From contig JASHYD010000381.1 in assembly GCA_030043175.1 (NCBI GenBank), forward strand, positions 1-7,278: a stretch of 7,278 bases of DNA, read 5' to 3'. Shown here one piece after another: positions 5,757 through 7,278 of this stretch; the first letter of the stretch is position 1, and each line of letters opens with the position of its first letter. The notes under the pieces are model-generated. The model had not been told where the DNA came from, did no database searches, and saw nothing but the letters and a program-made list of their open reading frames with translations. The translations under genes were made by a program, and so were the position numbers. Source of the DNA: Xanthobacteraceae bacterium (GTDB taxonomy: Bacteria; Pseudomonadota; Alphaproteobacteria; Rhizobiales; Xanthobacteraceae).

Positions 5757-5770
5757 CCTCTGGCTAGAGG
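5757..5770 (-). promoter_or_regulatory. Hairpin overlapping the cytochrome c ribosome-binding site
   Basis: On the minus strand, CCTCT, loop AGCC, AGAGG forms a perfect 5-bp stem, and its 3' arm AGAGG is the start of the Shine-Dalgarno sequence AGAGGGG of the cytochrome gene. Folding would partly hide the ribosome-binding site. The stem is short, so the effect may be small. Confidence 0.35.
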
Positions 5771-5774
5771 CCTA

Positions 5775-5799
5775 GGCGCCGAACCTCAAGTCCGGCGCC
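5775..5799 (-). other. GC-rich hairpin between permease and cytochrome c genes
   Basis: GGCGCCG and CGGCGCC pair perfectly across an 11-nt loop, in the 81-bp gap between the yhhJ-like stop and the cytochrome start. No T-tract follows in the direction of transcription (the T-run lies before the hairpin), so it is unlikely to be a strong terminator. It could be a processing or stability element that uncouples levels of the two messages. Confidence 0.45.
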
Positions 5800-5828
5800 C
5801 TTACGCTCGAAAAAATCCTCGATCCCAA

Positions 5829-6953
5829 TCACGCGGCCTGAACGACTACTGAACGAAAGCGCAGGATGGCGAGTCCAAAGAACAGGCCACCAATGAGCGC
5901 TGTAGCTAGGAACTGAGGCCATACCACATCAATACCTGCACCGCGAAAGAGGATGGACTGGGCGAATGAAACGAAATGGGTTGACGGCGATGCCTCCATG
6001 ACCGTCGCAAGCCAAGGCGGCATGCTTTCAAGCGGCGTGTTGCTACCCGAAAGCATGTTCATCGGCATGTAAACAAGCATGTATAGCAAGCCGAGCTGAG
6101 GCATTGAACGCGCCACGGTGCCCAAGAAAATCCCGATCGCTGTGGAAAAGAACAGGTAGATCAGGACGCCCGCCATGAACAATGGGACCGATCCGGCGAT
6201 CGGTATGCCAAGAAACGCACGTATCACACCATACAGCGCAAGAGCGGTGGCGATCGCGATGACCAACCCGTTTGCCCAAACTTTCGACATCGCGATTTCG
6301 AACGGGGTCAGCGGCATAACCAGGAGGTGATCCATCGTTCCGTGCTCACGTTCCCTGACGACCGCCGCGCCCGCCAGGATGATGGCCAGCATGGTGACGT
6401 TGTTAACGATCCCCATGACGCTGGTAAACCAAGCCGTGCTGATGTTGGGGTTGAAGGCTATGCGAACGTCGAGATTGACCAATGACGTTGCCAACCCCTC
6501 TGAGTGAGACAAAAAATCTGCGATTTCGCCCGTGATGATCTGTTGCACATAGCCGGAGCCGAGGGCCGCCTGCACCATTACGGTGGCGTCAACATTGACT
6601 TGGATTGCCGGCCTACGGCCACCCCGAACGTCGCGCTCGAGATTTGGCGGAATATCGACCACGAATGTGACCTGCCTGCTGTTCATCAGGGGGACGATGT
6701 CACGTTCAGCAATCAGCTGGGGTGGCTTGAAATAAGGTGGCAGGAAGGCGCCGGTGATTCGCCGCGATAGCGCGGAATGGTCCTCATCGACGATGGCGAT
6801 CGGCGCGTTGTGAACCTCCTGCGAAAAGCTCCGCGCATGGCTGATGACCGCTAGGGTGAACGCATAGCCGACGAGCCCGAGGAGCACAAAGTCGTGCATG
6901 AAGCTGCGCAGCTCCTTCGTCCCGAGCCAGAAGATATTTGCGACCTTCCTCAT
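5829..6953 (-). CDS. yhhJ: ABC-2 type transporter permease, YhhJ-like
   Basis: Inner-membrane subunit of an ABC-2 exporter; 374 residues, matching E. coli YhhJ (about 375). Layout: TM1 at about 22-38; a large extracytoplasmic domain about 40-172 (including APIAIVDEDHS, the usual strand after TM1); TM2 about 173-198; the cytoplasmic coupling segment REREHGTMDHLLVMPLTP (200-217), a family hallmark that contacts the ATPase; then TM3 about 227-247, TM4 about 257-280, TM5 about 286-302 and TM6 about 345-365. It starts 7 bp after the end of the RbbA-like gene, the order known from the yhiI-rbbA-yhhJ cluster. The ATG at 6953 has only a weak ribosome-binding site (AGGAA lies inside the upstream gene), which suggests translational coupling. 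Substrate unknown; this class is often linked with HlyD-like adaptors to export drugs or toxic compounds. The upstream frameshift may weaken coupling and leave the permease without its partner. Confidence 0.9.
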   Translation of the reverse strand: MRKVANIFWLGTKELRSFMHDFVLLGLVGYAFTLAVISHARSFSQEVHNAPIAIVDEDHSALSRRITGAFLPPYFKPPQLIAERDIVPLMNSRQVTFVVDIPPNLERDVRGGRRPAIQVNVDATVMVQAALGSGYVQQIITGEIADFLSHSEGLATSLVNLDVRIAFNPNISTAWFTSVMGIVNNVTMLAIILAGAAVVREREHGTMDHLLVMPLTPFEIAMSKVWANGLVIAIATALALYGVIRAFLGIPIAGSVPLFMAGVLIYLFFSTAIGIFLGTVARSMPQLGLLYMLVYMPMNMLSGSNTPLESMPPWLATVMEASPSTHFVSFAQSILFRGAGIDVVWPQFLATALIGGLFFGLAILRFRSVVVQAA

Positions 6954-6960
6954 GACGGGC

Positions 6961-7278
6961 TTAGCGTTCCTGTTTGCGTAGGAGTAGAAGGCTAAACGTC
7001 GTCAGCAGTGGAATGAAGAGTGAAAGCTCCGCCAGGCTGGCGGCAAGGTCTGTAAATCCAAGGCCTTTGGTAAAAGTACCGACGCTGATTGGCACGAAAT
7101 AGTCTAAGTCATTGGAAACGCGCGGCCCATGATCTGAGCCATTCCAGAGAGCGAGGAGACCGGAGTCATCATCCCTGCGAATTGGGTTGCCGGCAGCACC
7201 GTTAGAATCGCGGTGCCGAACAGTGCGGCAATCTGCGTGCGTGTGAAGGCCGAGATGACCATCCCATAGGCGGTGGTC
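6961..7278 (-). pseudogene. rbbA: RbbA-like ABC transporter, C-terminal membrane part, frameshifted; 5' part outside window
   Basis: From the window edge the minus strand reads 57 residues, TTAYGMVISAFTRTQIAALF onward through PVSSL to GRAFPMT, then TAG (7106-7104). Another frame carries on with YFVPISVGTFTKGLGF and ends LLLLRKQER, TAA (6963-6961). The two parts fit end to end on the C-terminal ABC-2 domain of RbbA-like proteins, where the pattern is (Y/F)PTTxFxxISRGTFxKALGF and a final KKQER. Removing the five bases TAGAC (7106-7102) restores one frame, PMT-YFVPIS, exactly. In intact relatives RbbA is a fused ATPase-permease partner of YhhJ. The shift costs the last 46 residues, including the final membrane helix, so the protein is probably impaired. 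A sequencing or assembly error would look the same. Confidence 0.8.

Noticed and set aside
5136..5852. Plus-strand open frame of 238 codons
   Set aside because: It overlaps the end of the tandem usp and runs antisense to the cytochrome c gene, which has a signal peptide and CxxCH; the product has no recognisable features.
1..7278. CRISPR array, tRNA, rRNA, insertion sequence, phage or toxin-antitoxin genes
   Set aside because: Looked for repeats with regular spacing, terminal inverted repeats and family motifs on both strands; none seen.

Overview
The window looks like part of an alphaproteobacterial chromosome, most like the Bradyrhizobium / Rhodopseudomonas group (order Hyphomicrobiales). 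That placement is inferred from high-GC coding bias, the protein families present and repeated FixK/FNR-type operator sites. No rRNA or other taxonomic marker is present, so genus is not settled.

Layout, left to right. (1) 1-968, minus: the first 322 codons of a family 4 glycoside hydrolase, cut by the window edge. (2) 1214-2668, minus: a complete periplasmic Do/HtrA (DegP/DegQ-type) serine protease, with a well-placed FixK/FNR-type promoter just upstream (2707-2746). (3) 2747-3051: no intact gene, but a plus-strand stretch reads as a decayed cold-shock-like domain of the kind fused to rhizobial ribosome-hibernation proteins. (4) 3052-3963, minus: an apparent operon of an unrecognised 95-codon ORF, a small frameshifted ORF and a single-domain universal stress protein (Usp). 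(5) 3964-4383: a divergent control region with three near-identical 14-bp TTGA-N6-TCAA sites. (6) 4384-5205, plus: a tandem-domain Usp. (7) 5403 to the right edge, minus: a second operon holding the end of an RbbA-like ABC transporter gene (frameshifted), a complete YhhJ-like ABC-2 permease and a small secreted cytochrome c.

The common thread is a low-oxygen / stress-survival module: two Usp proteins, an envelope protease and a c-type cytochrome around four operators of one consensus, TTGA[G/C]C[G/C]A[A/T]ATCAA. The region also looks partly eroded: a cold-shock-like relic, a broken small ORF, a possible redox- or chaperone-like relic and a frameshifted transporter gene lie among intact genes. 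I saw no CRISPR array, tRNA, rRNA, insertion sequence or phage gene, and nothing I would call a wholly new system. The most useful leads are the operator set and the broken genes.
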